Shown here: piece by piece, positions 1-8,936 of the stretch | Numbering within the stretch: position 1 is the first letter of the stretch | Layout of the letters: every line of letters begins with the position of its first letter | NCBI RefSeq assembly: GCF_016742955.1 | Contig: NZ_JABBYC010000014.1 | Coordinates: forward strand, 1-64,000 | From: Myceligenerans indicum | Lineage (GTDB): Bacteria > Actinomycetota > Actinomycetes > Actinomycetales > Cellulomonadaceae | Direction of reading: 5' to 3' | DNA length: 64,000 nucleotides | Program-made: the position numbers and the translations under genes | The notes under the pieces: model-generated | Told to the model about the DNA's origin: nothing | What the model saw: only the letters and a program-made list of their open reading frames with translations | Database searches by the model: none

Positions 1-38
1 CCTTATCGTCGGCAGCGTCAGATGTGTATAAGAGACAG
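1..38 (+). other. Nextera sequencing adapter (artefact)
   Basis: Bases 6-19 match the Nextera read-1 tail and bases 20-38 are the Tn5 mosaic end AGATGTGTATAAGAGACAG used in tagmentation kits. This is library adapter left on a contig end, not genomic DNA. Genuine sequence probably begins near base 39. Confidence 0.97.
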
Positions 39-93
39 CCTCATCCCGCCTCCCGCCGCCTCCCGCCGCCGTGGTCGGCAGCGGGGAAGGGTG

Positions 94-123
94 TTGACTT
101 ACGATTACTTAACCGCTTAATGT
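94..123 (+). promoter_or_regulatory. Candidate promoter with LacI-type operator
   Basis: TTGACT at 94-99 resembles a -35 box. TTAACCGCTTAA at 109-120 has inverted TTAA arms around a central CG, the usual form of LacI-family operators, and would lie between or over the -35 and -10 boxes (a weak -10, TAATGT, at 118-123). It sits 43 bases before the binding-protein start, so repression without sugar is a reasonable inference. No regulator gene is in view. Confidence 0.4.
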
Positions 124-163
124 CCCGCCGTCCAACAGTCAACGACGACGGATCGAGACAACC

Positions 164-1468
164 ATGAGGTTCAGGAACCAGGTGCGGGGCGTGGCTCTGC
201 TGGCCGCCGCGGCACTGACGCTGTCGGCGTGCTCGGCACAGGCGGGCGGGGGGTCCGCCGGCGAGATCGCCGGCGAGATCACCGTGATCACCCAGCGCAC
301 CGACATCGTCGATACGGTCTTCGCCGACTACAAGGCCGAGTTCGAGAAGAAGTACCCCGACGTCACGGTCAACTTCGAGGCGATCACCGACTACGAGGGC
401 GAGATCGCCGTGCGGATGAACACCGACGACTACGGCGACGTGCTGCTCATCCCGAACAGCGTCAAGCCGGACCAGTTCGCCACGTTCTTCGAGCCGCTCG
501 GCTCCGTGGCGGACATGGGCAAGGAGTACCGGCTCGTGGAGGAGAAGGCCTACGACGGCCAGGTCTACGGCGTCTCCATCACCGTGAACACCCAGGGCCT
601 CGTCTACAACAAGAAGGTCTGGGAGGCGGCCGGGGTCACCGACCTGCCCACCACGCCCGACGAGTTCCTCGACGACCTGCGTGCCATCAGGCAGAACACC
701 GACGCGGTCCCCTACTACACCAACTACGCGGACGGCTGGCCGCTCAGCCAGTGGGACGGCAACCGCGGCGTGATGGGCGACCCCGGGTACCAGAACACGC
801 ACATCGCCTACAGCGACACCCCGTGGGCACCCGACGAGTGGCACGGCATCTCCGACGGCCTGCTGTACGACGTCGTCGCCGAAGGGCTGACCGAGGACGA
901 CCCGACCACGACGAACTGGGAGGAGTCCAAGACGCTGCTCGGCACCGGACAGGTCGCCACGATGCTGCTCGGTTCCTGGGCGATCACCCAGATGCAGCAG
1001 GCCGCCGAGGACGCCGGAGGCTCGGCCGACGACATCGGCTACATGCCCTTCCCGTACCAGGTCGACGGCACGTTCCACGCGCAGATCGCCGGAGACTACA
1101 AGAACGCCATCAACGTGCACAGCGAGCACAAGGCCGCCGCGCGCGCCTGGATCGAGTGGTTCGCGAAGGAGTCCGGCTACGCGCACCACGAGGGCGGCAT
1201 CTCACCCCTCGTGGACGGCCCGGCGCCGGACACCCTGGGCGACTTCGAGGACGCCGGTGTCGAGTACGTCGAGATGGACCCCGCCCCGCAGGGCAAGGAG
1301 TCGCAGGAGGCCGACGTCGTCGCAGCCTCCGAGATCGACCTCTACGGGAACATCTACCGGCAGAAGCTGGTCGACATCGCGCGCGGTGCCGGGGACGGGG
1401 ACAAGGAGTCGTTCTTCGCCGACCTGAACCAGCGCTGGGCCGATGCCCGAGCGTCGGTCGGGGAGTGA
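164..1468 (+). CDS. Sugar ABC transporter substrate-binding lipoprotein
   Basis: A 434-residue extracytoplasmic sugar-binding protein of the CUT1 (maltose/oligosaccharide) type. The N-terminus has Arg residues, a hydrophobic stretch and a lipobox ending in LSAC at about residues 20-23, so it should be a lipid-anchored receptor. The rest is the two-lobed solute-binding family 1 fold, with segments such as YGVSITVNTQGLVYNKKVWE typical of CUT1 receptors. It heads an operon with two permeases and a beta-mannosidase, so mannosides or manno-oligosaccharides are the likely ligand (inferred from context). The ATG at 164 is the only start that gives a full signal peptide. Confidence 0.9.
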   Translation: MRFRNQVRGVALLAAAALTLSACSAQAGGGSAGEIAGEITVITQRTDIVDTVFADYKAEFEKKYPDVTVNFEAITDYEGEIAVRMNTDDYGDVLLIPNSVKPDQFATFFEPLGSVADMGKEYRLVEEKAYDGQVYGVSITVNTQGLVYNKKVWEAAGVTDLPTTPDEFLDDLRAIRQNTDAVPYYTNYADGWPLSQWDGNRGVMGDPGYQNTHIAYSDTPWAPDEWHGISDGLLYDVVAEGLTEDDPTTTNWEESKTLLGTGQVATMLLGSWAITQMQQAAEDAGGSADDIGYMPFPYQVDGTFHAQIAGDYKNAINVHSEHKAAARAWIEWFAKESGYAHHEGGISPLVDGPAPDTLGDFEDAGVEYVEMDPAPQGKESQEADVVAASEIDLYGNIYRQKLVDIARGAGDGDKESFFADLNQRWADARASVGE

Positions 1469-1478
1469 CCCGGCGGCG

Positions 1479-2402
1479 ATGAGCGCTCTCACCGACGCCC
1501 TCGTCCGCGGCCGGGCCTCCGGGTCCGGCCGCGGCCCGGGCCGCGGCCTGCCCGTCACGCCGTGGCTCTTCCTGATCGCGCCGCTCGGTCTGCTGGTGCT
1601 GTTCACCTACGTACCCGTCGCCAACATGGTCTGGTACAGCTTCACGTCCTGGGACGGGCTCGACCCGGTCAAGGACCCGGTGGGCCTCGACAACTACGTG
1701 CGGATCTTCACGGACCCGCAGATGTTCGAGGTCTTCCTCGTCAGCCTGTACTACCTGGCGGGCGCCGCCGTGCAGCTCGTCCTGGCCCTGTACTTCGCGA
1801 CGATCCTCAGCTTCGACGTGAGGTTCCGGAACTTCTTCAAGGGCGTGATCTTCTTCCCGTACCTCATCAACGGGGTCGCGATCGGCCTGGTGTTCCTCTT
1901 CCTGCTGCGCCCCGGCGGCACCCTCGACGCGATCCTCGCACTGGTCGGCGTCGCCGAGCCGCCGCAGTGGCTCGGCGACCCGTCGCTCGTGAACGTGTCG
2001 CTGGCCGCGACGAGCGTCTGGCGGTTCATGGGGCTGAACTTCGTGCTGTTCCTCGGGGCCATCCAGTCGATCCCCGGCGAGCTCTACGAGGCGGCCGACC
2101 TCGACGGCGCCACGAGCTGGCAGAAGTTCCGCTACATCATCGCCCCCGCGATCCGGCCCATCATCGGCCTGACCACGATCCTGGCGATCTCCGGGTCGCT
2201 GTCCGTGTTCGAGATCCCCTGGATCATGACAGGCGGGGCCAACGGCACCACCACGTTCGTCATCCAGACCGTGCAGCAGGCCTTCCAGTTCAACAAGTTC
2301 GGGCTGGCATCGGCCATGGCCGTGGTGCTGCTGCTGATCGTCCTGCTCATCACCTGGATCCAGCGCCGGCTCTTCCCCGACGAGAGGGTGGACCTGACAT
2401 GA
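1479..2402 (+). CDS. Sugar ABC transporter permease (MalF/UgpA type)
   Basis: About 307 residues with six predicted membrane helices, the first at the segment starting WLFLIAPLGLLVLF. The cytoplasmic EAA loop, EAADLDGATSWQKFRYIIAP, is the binding-protein-dependent permease signature that docks the ATPase. I chose ATG 1479; an in-frame ATG at 1443 would overlap the receptor gene by 26 bases and add 12 charged residues not expected in the family. It would pair with the next permease to form the channel. No ATPase is encoded nearby, so a shared MsiK-like ATPase elsewhere probably energises it. Confidence 0.9.
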   Translation: MSALTDALVRGRASGSGRGPGRGLPVTPWLFLIAPLGLLVLFTYVPVANMVWYSFTSWDGLDPVKDPVGLDNYVRIFTDPQMFEVFLVSLYYLAGAAVQLVLALYFATILSFDVRFRNFFKGVIFFPYLINGVAIGLVFLFLLRPGGTLDAILALVGVAEPPQWLGDPSLVNVSLAATSVWRFMGLNFVLFLGAIQSIPGELYEAADLDGATSWQKFRYIIAPAIRPIIGLTTILAISGSLSVFEIPWIMTGGANGTTTFVIQTVQQAFQFNKFGLASAMAVVLLLIVLLITWIQRRLFPDERVDLT

Positions 2403-3370
2403 CCGACCACACCACCGAGCAGCCGGTGAGCCTGGAGAACCGCCGACCGCGCCCTGCCGCCGGCCACGACCCCGCCCGCCACGACCCAGCTCCACGGGAC
2501 GCCGGCCCGCGGCGCCTCACCCGGGCCTGGCAGGCACTGCGTCCCCTGACCACGCCCCTCGGCATCGCGGTCAAGTACACCAGCCTCCTGATCGCCGTCG
2601 CCTGCGCACTGATCCCTCTGGTCTCCGTGTTCCTGGCGGCGTTCAAGTCCCACGAGGAATTCGCGACGTCGGACCCGCTCGCTCCGCCCGGCAACTGGTT
2701 CAACCTCGAGAACTTCGTCGTCGCCTTCACCCGGGGCGGGATGCTGCAAGGGTTCGTCAACACCACGATCATCCTGGCCGTCTCACTGGTGGGGACCATC
2801 CTGATCGGGACCATGACGGCCTACGCCGTCGACCGGTTCGAGTTCCGCGGCCGCCGCCTGGTCATGGGAGCCTTCCTGCTCGCCACCCTGGTGCCCGCCG
2901 TCACCACCCAGGTGGCCACCTTCCAGGTCGTCAACGGCCTGGGCCTGTTCAACACCCGCTGGGCCGCGATCGTGCTGTTCATGGGGACCGATATCGTCTC
3001 CATCTACATCTTCCTGCAGTTCATGCGCTCCATCCCGCGATCCCTCGACGAGGCCGCGATGCTCGACGGCGCGAGCCGGCTGACGATCTACGCCCGCATC
3101 ATCGTCCCGCTGCTGCGCCCGGCGATCGCCACCGTGGTGATCATCAAGGGCATCGCCATCTACAACGAGTACTACATCCCGTTCCTCTACATGCCCTCGC
3201 GCGACCTCGGCGTGGTCTCCACGTCGCTGTTCCGCTTCATGGGGCCGTTCGGCGCACAGTGGGAGATCATCTGCGCCGGAACGGTTCTGGTCATCATCCC
3301 GACCCTCATCGCGTTCCTCCTGCTGCAGCGCCAGATCTACAGCGGACTGACCTCCGGAGCCACCAAGTGA
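2399..3370 (+). CDS. Sugar ABC transporter permease (MalG type)
   Basis: A 323-residue inner-membrane permease, partner of the preceding gene, whose stop it overlaps as ATGA at 2399-2402. The first 55 residues are polar and Pro/Arg-rich, followed by a membrane helix at VKYTSLLIAVACALIPLVSV and five more. The EAA loop reads EAAMLDGASRLTIYARIIVP, and the C-terminal ...LLQRQIYSGLTSGATK end is typical of MalG-type proteins. Translational coupling on both sides suggests equimolar expression with its partner. Confidence 0.92.
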   Translation: MTDHTTEQPVSLENRRPRPAAGHDPARHDPAPRDAGPRRLTRAWQALRPLTTPLGIAVKYTSLLIAVACALIPLVSVFLAAFKSHEEFATSDPLAPPGNWFNLENFVVAFTRGGMLQGFVNTTIILAVSLVGTILIGTMTAYAVDRFEFRGRRLVMGAFLLATLVPAVTTQVATFQVVNGLGLFNTRWAAIVLFMGTDIVSIYIFLQFMRSIPRSLDEAAMLDGASRLTIYARIIVPLLRPAIATVVIIKGIAIYNEYYIPFLYMPSRDLGVVSTSLFRFMGPFGAQWEIICAGTVLVIIPTLIAFLLLQRQIYSGLTSGATK

Positions 3371-6162
3371 CGCACACCCCGAACGATCACCCCACCCCCG
3401 CACCCTCGCGCAACGCCGCCCGCCTGGACAACGGCTGGACGGTGCGCTGCGTCGACGGGCCGCTGCCCGGCCACCTCGCCGAGGCGCTCGCGGCCGGCGG
3501 CCCGGGCGTGGCCGCCACCGTGCCCGGCACGGTCCACACCGACCTGCTCGCGGCCGGGCTGATCGACGACCCCTACCTGGACGACAACGAGCGCCTCCTG
3601 GCCTGGATCGGGCGGTGCGACTGGGAGTACCGCACGACGTTCGCGCGGCCGGCCGGAGCGGCGGGGCACGACCGGCACGAGCTCGCCTTCGACGGGCTGG
3701 ACACCGTTGCCGCGGTCGCGCTGAACGGCGTCGAGGTGGGCCGCACGGCGAACCAGCACCGGTCCTACCGCTTCGACGTGACCGAGCTCCTGCGTGACGG
3801 CGACAACGAGCTGACGGTCCGGTTCGCCTCGCCGGTGCGCCACGCGGACGCGCAGGCGCTGGAACTCGGGCAGCGGCCCCAGGTGAACCATCATCCGTTC
3901 AACGCGATCCGTAAGGCTGCCTGCAACTTCGGCTGGGACTGGGGCATCGACGCGGCCACGGCGGGCATCTGGCGCCCGGTCCGTCTGGAGTCGTGGTCGA
4001 CGGCACGGCTCGCGGCCGTGCGCGCGCTCCCGGGCGCGGACCTGTCGGGCGCCGGGCCCATCGGCCTGCTCGACGTGCATGTCGACGTCGAACGAGCTGA
4101 CGGCCCCACGGCCGAGCAGGGGCTGGAGGTCGGGGTGACCGTCCGCGGGCCGGACGGCCGGCGCGGGGCCGCGTCCTGCGGCTCCGCCGTGACGGTCGAA
4201 CCCGGCCAGAGGTCCGCCGTCGTGCGTCTGCGCGTGCCCGACGCCGAGCTGTGGTGGCCGCGCGGGTACGGTGACCAGCCGTTGTACGACGTCGAGGTCG
4301 TGCTCGGGGTGGCCCGGAAGCCGTCGGGCACGGCGGGTGGGGCCGGTGCCGGCCCTGCCGGGTCGCCGGACCCCGTGCCGGCAGACCTGCCGGCGCACGC
4401 GGCCCGGGTTCCGGCGGCGCTGGACCGGTGGAACGGCCGCACCGGCTTCCGGAACGTCGCGCTCGACATGACGCCGGACGACGACGGCACGTCGTTCACG
4501 GTCCTCGTCAACGACCGGCCGATCTGGGTCAAGGGTGCCAACTGGATCCCGGACGACACCTTCTTCCACCGGGTGGACCGCGCCCGGTACGCGCGCCGGC
4601 TCGGGCAGGCCGAGCTGGCGAACCTCAACCTCCTGCGGGTGTGGGGCGGAGGGCTCTACGAGTCCGGCGACTTCTACGCCGAGTGCGACGAGCGCGGCAT
4701 CCTGGTGTGGCAGGACTTCGCCTTCGCGTGCGCGGCCTACAGCGAGGCCGAGCCGCTGCGCGGGGAGGTCGAGGCCGAGGCCCGCGATGCCGTCACACGG
4801 CTGGCCCCGCACCCGAGCCTGGTGCTGTGGAACGGCAGCAACGAGAACATCTGGGGCTACCACGACTGGGGCTGGAAGCTGCGCCTCGACGGCCGGACCT
4901 GGGGGCTCGGGTACTACACGGACCTGCTGCCCCGTGTCGTCGCGGAGCTGGACGGGACCCGGCCGTACACGCCGTCGAGCCCGTGGTCGGGCAGCCTCGG
5001 GGTCCATCCGAACGACCCGGACCACGGGTCCATGCACTCGTGGGAGCTGTGGAACCAGCTCGACTGGCCGCACTACCGCGACACCGTGCCCCGGTTCATG
5101 GCCGAGTTCGGGTGGCAGGCGCCCCCGGCCTGGAGCACCCTGCGGCGGTCGGTCGGGGACGTCCCGCTGACGCCGGAGTCGCCGGGGATGCAGGTGCACC
5201 AGAAGGCGATGGAGGGCAACAAGAAGCTCACGGCAGGCCTGGTGCCGCATGTTCCGCTGCCCGACGACATGGACGACTGGCACTGGGCCATGCAGTGGAA
5301 CCAGGCCGTGGCGGTGCGGACCGCCGTCGAGCACCTGCGTTCCTGGGCGCCGCGCTGCATGGGTTCGGTGGTGTGGCAGTTCAACGACTGCTGGCCGGTG
5401 ACGTCGTGGGCCGCGGTCGACGGGGACGAGCGGCCCAAGCCTCTGCTGTACGCGCTGGCGCAGGCGCACGCGGACCGGCTGCTGACCGTGCAGCCGCGAG
5501 TGGTGGAGCCGGGCGGGGCGTTCGTGCTGCCCGGCGGGCAGGCCTCCGGCCCGGGGCCGCGGGGCGCGGACGCGGCGCCCGGTGCGTCCGCCCTGGCCGT
5601 CGTGGTGGTCAACGACACCGACGAGTCCTGGACGGGCGATCTGCTGGTGCGGCGTCTGAACTACGCCGGGGCGGAGCTCGCCGCGGCGACGGTGCCGTTC
5701 GTGGCGGCGGAACGGGGCACCGCGGCGGTCGTGGTCCCGGCCGACGTCGCGACGCCCGGCGATGCGGCGGCCGAACTCGTCGTGGTGACCTCCGGTGGCC
5801 TGCGGGCGGTGTGGTTCTTCGGGGAGCCGCGCGACTCAGCACTGTCCGCCCCGGACCTGTCGGCGACGGCACGGCCGCTCGAGGCCGGGCGGGTCGAGGT
5901 CCGGGTCACCGCCCGGAACCTGGTGCGCGACCTGACGCTGCTCGCGGACAAGGCGCATCCGGGAGCGGTCGCCGACACGGCGCTGGTGACCCTGCTGCCC
6001 GGCGAGGCCGCGACGTTCGAGGTGTCGGTTCCCCTGCCCGGCAGCGAGGAGCACGACCGCGCGGTCACGGCCGCGACCGGCCGGTCGCGGGACCCCGAGA
6101 GCTTCGACCCGCAGGACCTGCTGGCCCCGCAGGTCCTGCGCTCCCTCAATCAGCTGATCTGA
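3367..6162 (+). CDS. Beta-mannosidase, glycoside hydrolase family 2
   Basis: A 931-residue cytoplasmic enzyme expected to release mannose from the non-reducing end of imported beta-mannosides. The GTG start at 3367 overlaps the permease stop (GTGA) and has GGAG seven bases upstream. An N-terminal sugar-binding jelly roll contains FGWDWGID, characteristic of beta-mannosidases. The TIM barrel carries WNGSNEN with acid/base Glu493 and MAEFGWQ with nucleophile Glu580, then WQFNDCWPVTSW. There is no signal peptide. Gly/Pro/Ala-rich insertions near residues 320-345 and 720-735 look like loop expansions. GH2 galactosidase or glucuronidase is less likely given the GWDWG and WQFND motifs. Confidence 0.9.
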   Translation: MTHTPNDHPTPAPSRNAARLDNGWTVRCVDGPLPGHLAEALAAGGPGVAATVPGTVHTDLLAAGLIDDPYLDDNERLLAWIGRCDWEYRTTFARPAGAAGHDRHELAFDGLDTVAAVALNGVEVGRTANQHRSYRFDVTELLRDGDNELTVRFASPVRHADAQALELGQRPQVNHHPFNAIRKAACNFGWDWGIDAATAGIWRPVRLESWSTARLAAVRALPGADLSGAGPIGLLDVHVDVERADGPTAEQGLEVGVTVRGPDGRRGAASCGSAVTVEPGQRSAVVRLRVPDAELWWPRGYGDQPLYDVEVVLGVARKPSGTAGGAGAGPAGSPDPVPADLPAHAARVPAALDRWNGRTGFRNVALDMTPDDDGTSFTVLVNDRPIWVKGANWIPDDTFFHRVDRARYARRLGQAELANLNLLRVWGGGLYESGDFYAECDERGILVWQDFAFACAAYSEAEPLRGEVEAEARDAVTRLAPHPSLVLWNGSNENIWGYHDWGWKLRLDGRTWGLGYYTDLLPRVVAELDGTRPYTPSSPWSGSLGVHPNDPDHGSMHSWELWNQLDWPHYRDTVPRFMAEFGWQAPPAWSTLRRSVGDVPLTPESPGMQVHQKAMEGNKKLTAGLVPHVPLPDDMDDWHWAMQWNQAVAVRTAVEHLRSWAPRCMGSVVWQFNDCWPVTSWAAVDGDERPKPLLYALAQAHADRLLTVQPRVVEPGGAFVLPGGQASGPGPRGADAAPGASALAVVVVNDTDESWTGDLLVRRLNYAGAELAAATVPFVAAERGTAAVVVPADVATPGDAAAELVVVTSGGLRAVWFFGEPRDSALSAPDLSATARPLEAGRVEVRVTARNLVRDLTLLADKAHPGAVADTALVTLLPGEAATFEVSVPLPGSEEHDRAVTAATGRSRDPESFDPQDLLAPQVLRSLNQLI

Positions 6163-6218
6163 CCTGCTCGGACTCTGCTCGGACCCTGCTCGGACCCTGC
6201 TCGGATCCTGCTCGGACC
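6163..6218 (+). repeat. Five 11-bp direct repeats
   Basis: CTGCTCGGA recurs at 6164, 6175, 6186, 6197 and 6208, exactly 11 bases apart, beginning right after the mannosidase stop codon. The interspersed two bases vary (CT, CC, CC, TC, CC). Function unknown; it precedes a strong terminator hairpin. Confidence 0.9.
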
Positions 6219-6221
6219 CGG

Positions 6222-6267
6222 ACGACACCGGCGTCGGCGAACACGTTTTCGCCGACGCCGGTGTCGT
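6222..6267 (+). terminator. Terminator hairpin after beta-mannosidase
   Basis: A perfect 20-bp stem (6222-6241 with 6248-6267) closes a six-base loop, with no following T run, as is common in high-GC actinobacteria. It separates the two sugar-uptake operons. Confidence 0.8.
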
Positions 6268-6348
6268 TCCGCGTGAGGCGGTGCCGGGCGTGGCGTTACA
6301 CAGACGTGACGGTGACACGCTTGCCATCCGACAGGCTCTGTGACTAGG

Positions 6349-6377
6349 TTCACCCTAAGTGGTAGGACGGCTAACAT
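6349..6377 (+). promoter_or_regulatory. Candidate sigma-A promoter for the second sugar importer
   Basis: TTCACC at 6349-6354 and TAACAT at 6372-6377 are separated by 17 bases and lie in a locally less GC-rich stretch, 80 bases upstream of the binding-protein start. Assigned by eye only. Confidence 0.4.
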
Positions 6378-6457
6378 ATTCGTTCTGCCGGGGTGACACG
6401 GCCGTCACGCACCTTGCACAGCGCCGTGCGACCGGGGATCGACAAGAGGAGACTTGC

Positions 6458-7897
6458 ATGTCCACGAACAAGCTCACCGACGGTCGGCTGGCGCAAGCCG
6501 CCTTGGATCGCCGTACCTTCGTGCGCGGCGCCGTCGCCACCGCTCTGCTCGCGCCGCTGGGTGGTGCACTCGCCGGGTGCGCCGTCCCGAGCGGCGGCAG
6601 TGGCGGGGAGGAGACCGCCGGTGGCGAGATGACCGCCGACAACCCGTTCGGTCTGGCCCAGGATGCCGACGTCGAGGCGGTCATCTTCAACGGCGGCTAC
6701 GGCTTCGACTACGTCCAGTTCGCCGCCGACGAGGCGAACAAGCAGTTCGCGGACGTCACCTTCGAGGTCTCGCCCTCCACGCAGATCGCGCAGGAGCTCC
6801 AGCCGCGCTTCGTCGCCGGAAACCCCCCGGACCTCATCGACAACTCGGGTGCGGGCCTGATCGGCTTCAACACGATCTCCGACCAGCTCGAAGAGCTCGA
6901 CGACGTGTTCGAGGCGCCCAACTACGAGGGCACCACGATCGCCGACACCCTGTACCCCGCGGTCAAGGCCCCGGGCACCTACAACGGCCGCTTCGTCGCG
7001 CTGAACTACGTGATGACCGTGTACGCCGTGTGGTACTCGGCCTCGCTCTTCGAGGACAACGGCTGGACGGCGCCGGCCACCTGGCAGGAGGCCATCGACC
7101 TGGGCGCCGAGGCGAAGAAGGCGGACAAGAAGCTCTTCGTCTGGGGCAAGGAGGCGGCGACCTACTACCAGACCATGGCCCTGAACTCCGCCATCAAGGA
7201 GGGCGGCGACGAGGTACGCCTCTCGCTGGAGAACCTGGAGCCGAACGCCTGGTCGCTCGACGCGATGCAGGGAGTGCTGGAGGCCCTGCACGAGATCGTG
7301 CAGAAGGGCTACTTCGTCCCCGGCGGTGCGGGCACGCAGTTCACCGCCGCGCAGGCGCGGTGGAGCAACGACCAGGACGCCCTGCTGTACCCGTCGGGCG
7401 GCTGGATCGAGAACGAGATGAAGGACGCCACCGCCGACGACTTCCGCATGACCGGGTTCCCGACGCCGACCGTCTCCGACAGCCCCGCCATGCCGTACGA
7501 GGCGATCCGTGCGGGTGCCGGTGAGCCGTTCATCGTGCCCAGCCAGGCGGCCAACCCGGCGGGCGGCAAGGAGATCCTGCGGGCCATGCTGTCCGCGGAA
7601 GCGGCCACCAACTTCTCCCAGTCGCGCCTCGCGCCCACCATCGTCAAGGGAATCGTGCCCGACGACGGCTTCGGGTCCACCGCTCTCGTCTCCCAGACCG
7701 GCATGCTCGACGCCGCCGGCGACAACATCTTCAACTACCAGTTCGTCGACTACTACGGCCTGAACGCCGACCAGCTCGTGGTGTGGAACGCCTTCCTGTC
7801 GGGCGACCTGGACGTCAAGGGCGTCACCGACAAGCTGCAGAAGATCAGCGACGACGTCGCCGCGGACGACTCGGTCGAGAAGATCGAGGTCAGCTGA
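6458..7897 (+). CDS. Sugar ABC transporter substrate-binding lipoprotein (Tat-type signal)
   Basis: A 479-residue extracellular receptor. The ATG at 6458 has a strong AGAGGAG ribosome site six bases upstream. The N-terminus has DRRTFVRG, a twin-arginine motif, then a hydrophobic run and a lipobox ending LAGC, indicating export by Tat and lipid anchoring. The mature part resembles N-acetylglucosamine/chitobiose or oligosaccharide receptors (NgcE-like), with KKLFVWGKEAATYYQ and a Trp/Tyr-rich binding face. It heads a second three-gene CUT1 importer. The exact sugar cannot be read from the sequence. Confidence 0.88.
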   Translation: MSTNKLTDGRLAQAALDRRTFVRGAVATALLAPLGGALAGCAVPSGGSGGEETAGGEMTADNPFGLAQDADVEAVIFNGGYGFDYVQFAADEANKQFADVTFEVSPSTQIAQELQPRFVAGNPPDLIDNSGAGLIGFNTISDQLEELDDVFEAPNYEGTTIADTLYPAVKAPGTYNGRFVALNYVMTVYAVWYSASLFEDNGWTAPATWQEAIDLGAEAKKADKKLFVWGKEAATYYQTMALNSAIKEGGDEVRLSLENLEPNAWSLDAMQGVLEALHEIVQKGYFVPGGAGTQFTAAQARWSNDQDALLYPSGGWIENEMKDATADDFRMTGFPTPTVSDSPAMPYEAIRAGAGEPFIVPSQAANPAGGKEILRAMLSAEAATNFSQSRLAPTIVKGIVPDDGFGSTALVSQTGMLDAAGDNIFNYQFVDYYGLNADQLVVWNAFLSGDLDVKGVTDKLQKISDDVAADDSVEKIEVS

Positions 7898-7901
7898 ACC
7901 G

Positions 7902-8936
7902 ATGTCCGGCACGTCTCACCTGGCGGCGCACAGCGACGCCACGCCGTCGGCCACGGCGGTCCCGCCCGGGAACACCCCCGGGCAGGGCCGCCGGCGCCGG
8001 CGCCGGATCTCCTTCGACAAGGCGAGCTTCTTCGCGGTCGCCCTGCTCCTGCCGCTCGCGGTGTACGTGGTCTTCGTGATCTCACCGTTCGTGCAGGCCG
8101 TCTACTTCTCGATGACCGACTGGAGCGGATTCACCGCCGACATGGCGTTCGTCGGGCTCGACAACTTCGCCCGCCTCCTCGGCGACGAGAAGTTCCTTCG
8201 CGCGATGCTGAACAGCGCCCTGCTCGCCGTCGTCGTGCCGACCGTGACGATCGCGATCGCGATCGCCGTGGCCACCATGGTCACCGTCGGCGGCTCCACC
8301 ACGGGCGGGGTGCGCGGAGTTCGCGGCGCGGGCTTCTACCGCGTGATCTCCTTCTTCCCGTACTGCGTGCCGGCCATCGTCATCGGCCTCGTGTGGGCGC
8401 AGGTGTACGACCCCTCACGCGGGTTGCTGAACGGCGTCCTGACCGGCATCGGCCTCGACGGCATGGCCGACTTCCCCTGGCTCGGTGACACCCGGACCGC
8501 CATGGCCGCCTCGATGTTCGTGATCGTCTGGAGCTTCATCGGGTTCTACACCGTGCTCTTCGTGGCCGCCATCAAGGGCGTGCCCGGCGAGATCTACGAG
8601 GCCGCACGGCTCGACGGCGCGAGCCGGTTCCGCACCGCCGTCTCGATCACGGTGCCCCTGATCCGCGACAACGTCCGCACGGCGTGGATCTACCTGGGCA
8701 TCGCCGCGATCGACTCGTTCGTCTACATGCAGGCGATGAACCCCGGGGGCGGGCCCGGGTACTCGACGTTCGTGATCAGCCAGGACCTCTACCAGACGGC
8801 GTTCAGCAAGGGCCAGTTCGGCTACGCCACCGCGATGGGCGTGGTGCTCGCGCTCGTGACGCTGCTCTTCGCCGCGGTGGTGTTCCTCGTGGACCGGGTA
8901 ACCGGCGGCGGCGACGACGTGAGGGGGCACGCATGA
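7902..8936 (+). CDS. Sugar ABC transporter permease (MalF/NgcF type)
   Basis: 344 residues, starting four bases after the receptor stop. A polar N-terminus of about 45 residues precedes the first helix (FFAVALLLPLAVYVVFVISP). Six helices are visible, and the ATPase-docking loop reads EAARLDGASRFRTAVSITVP. It forms the channel with the next gene, which overlaps its stop codon. No ATPase is present in the operon. Confidence 0.92.
   Translation: MSGTSHLAAHSDATPSATAVPPGNTPGQGRRRRRRISFDKASFFAVALLLPLAVYVVFVISPFVQAVYFSMTDWSGFTADMAFVGLDNFARLLGDEKFLRAMLNSALLAVVVPTVTIAIAIAVATMVTVGGSTTGGVRGVRGAGFYRVISFFPYCVPAIVIGLVWAQVYDPSRGLLNGVLTGIGLDGMADFPWLGDTRTAMAASMFVIVWSFIGFYTVLFVAAIKGVPGEIYEAARLDGASRFRTAVSITVPLIRDNVRTAWIYLGIAAIDSFVYMQAMNPGGGPGYSTFVISQDLYQTAFSKGQFGYATAMGVVLALVTLLFAAVVFLVDRVTGGGDDVRGHA

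Noticed and set aside
39..75. Short CCTCCCGCCG repeats next to the contig start
   Set aside because: Only about two imperfect copies next to adapter sequence; may be an assembly-edge effect.
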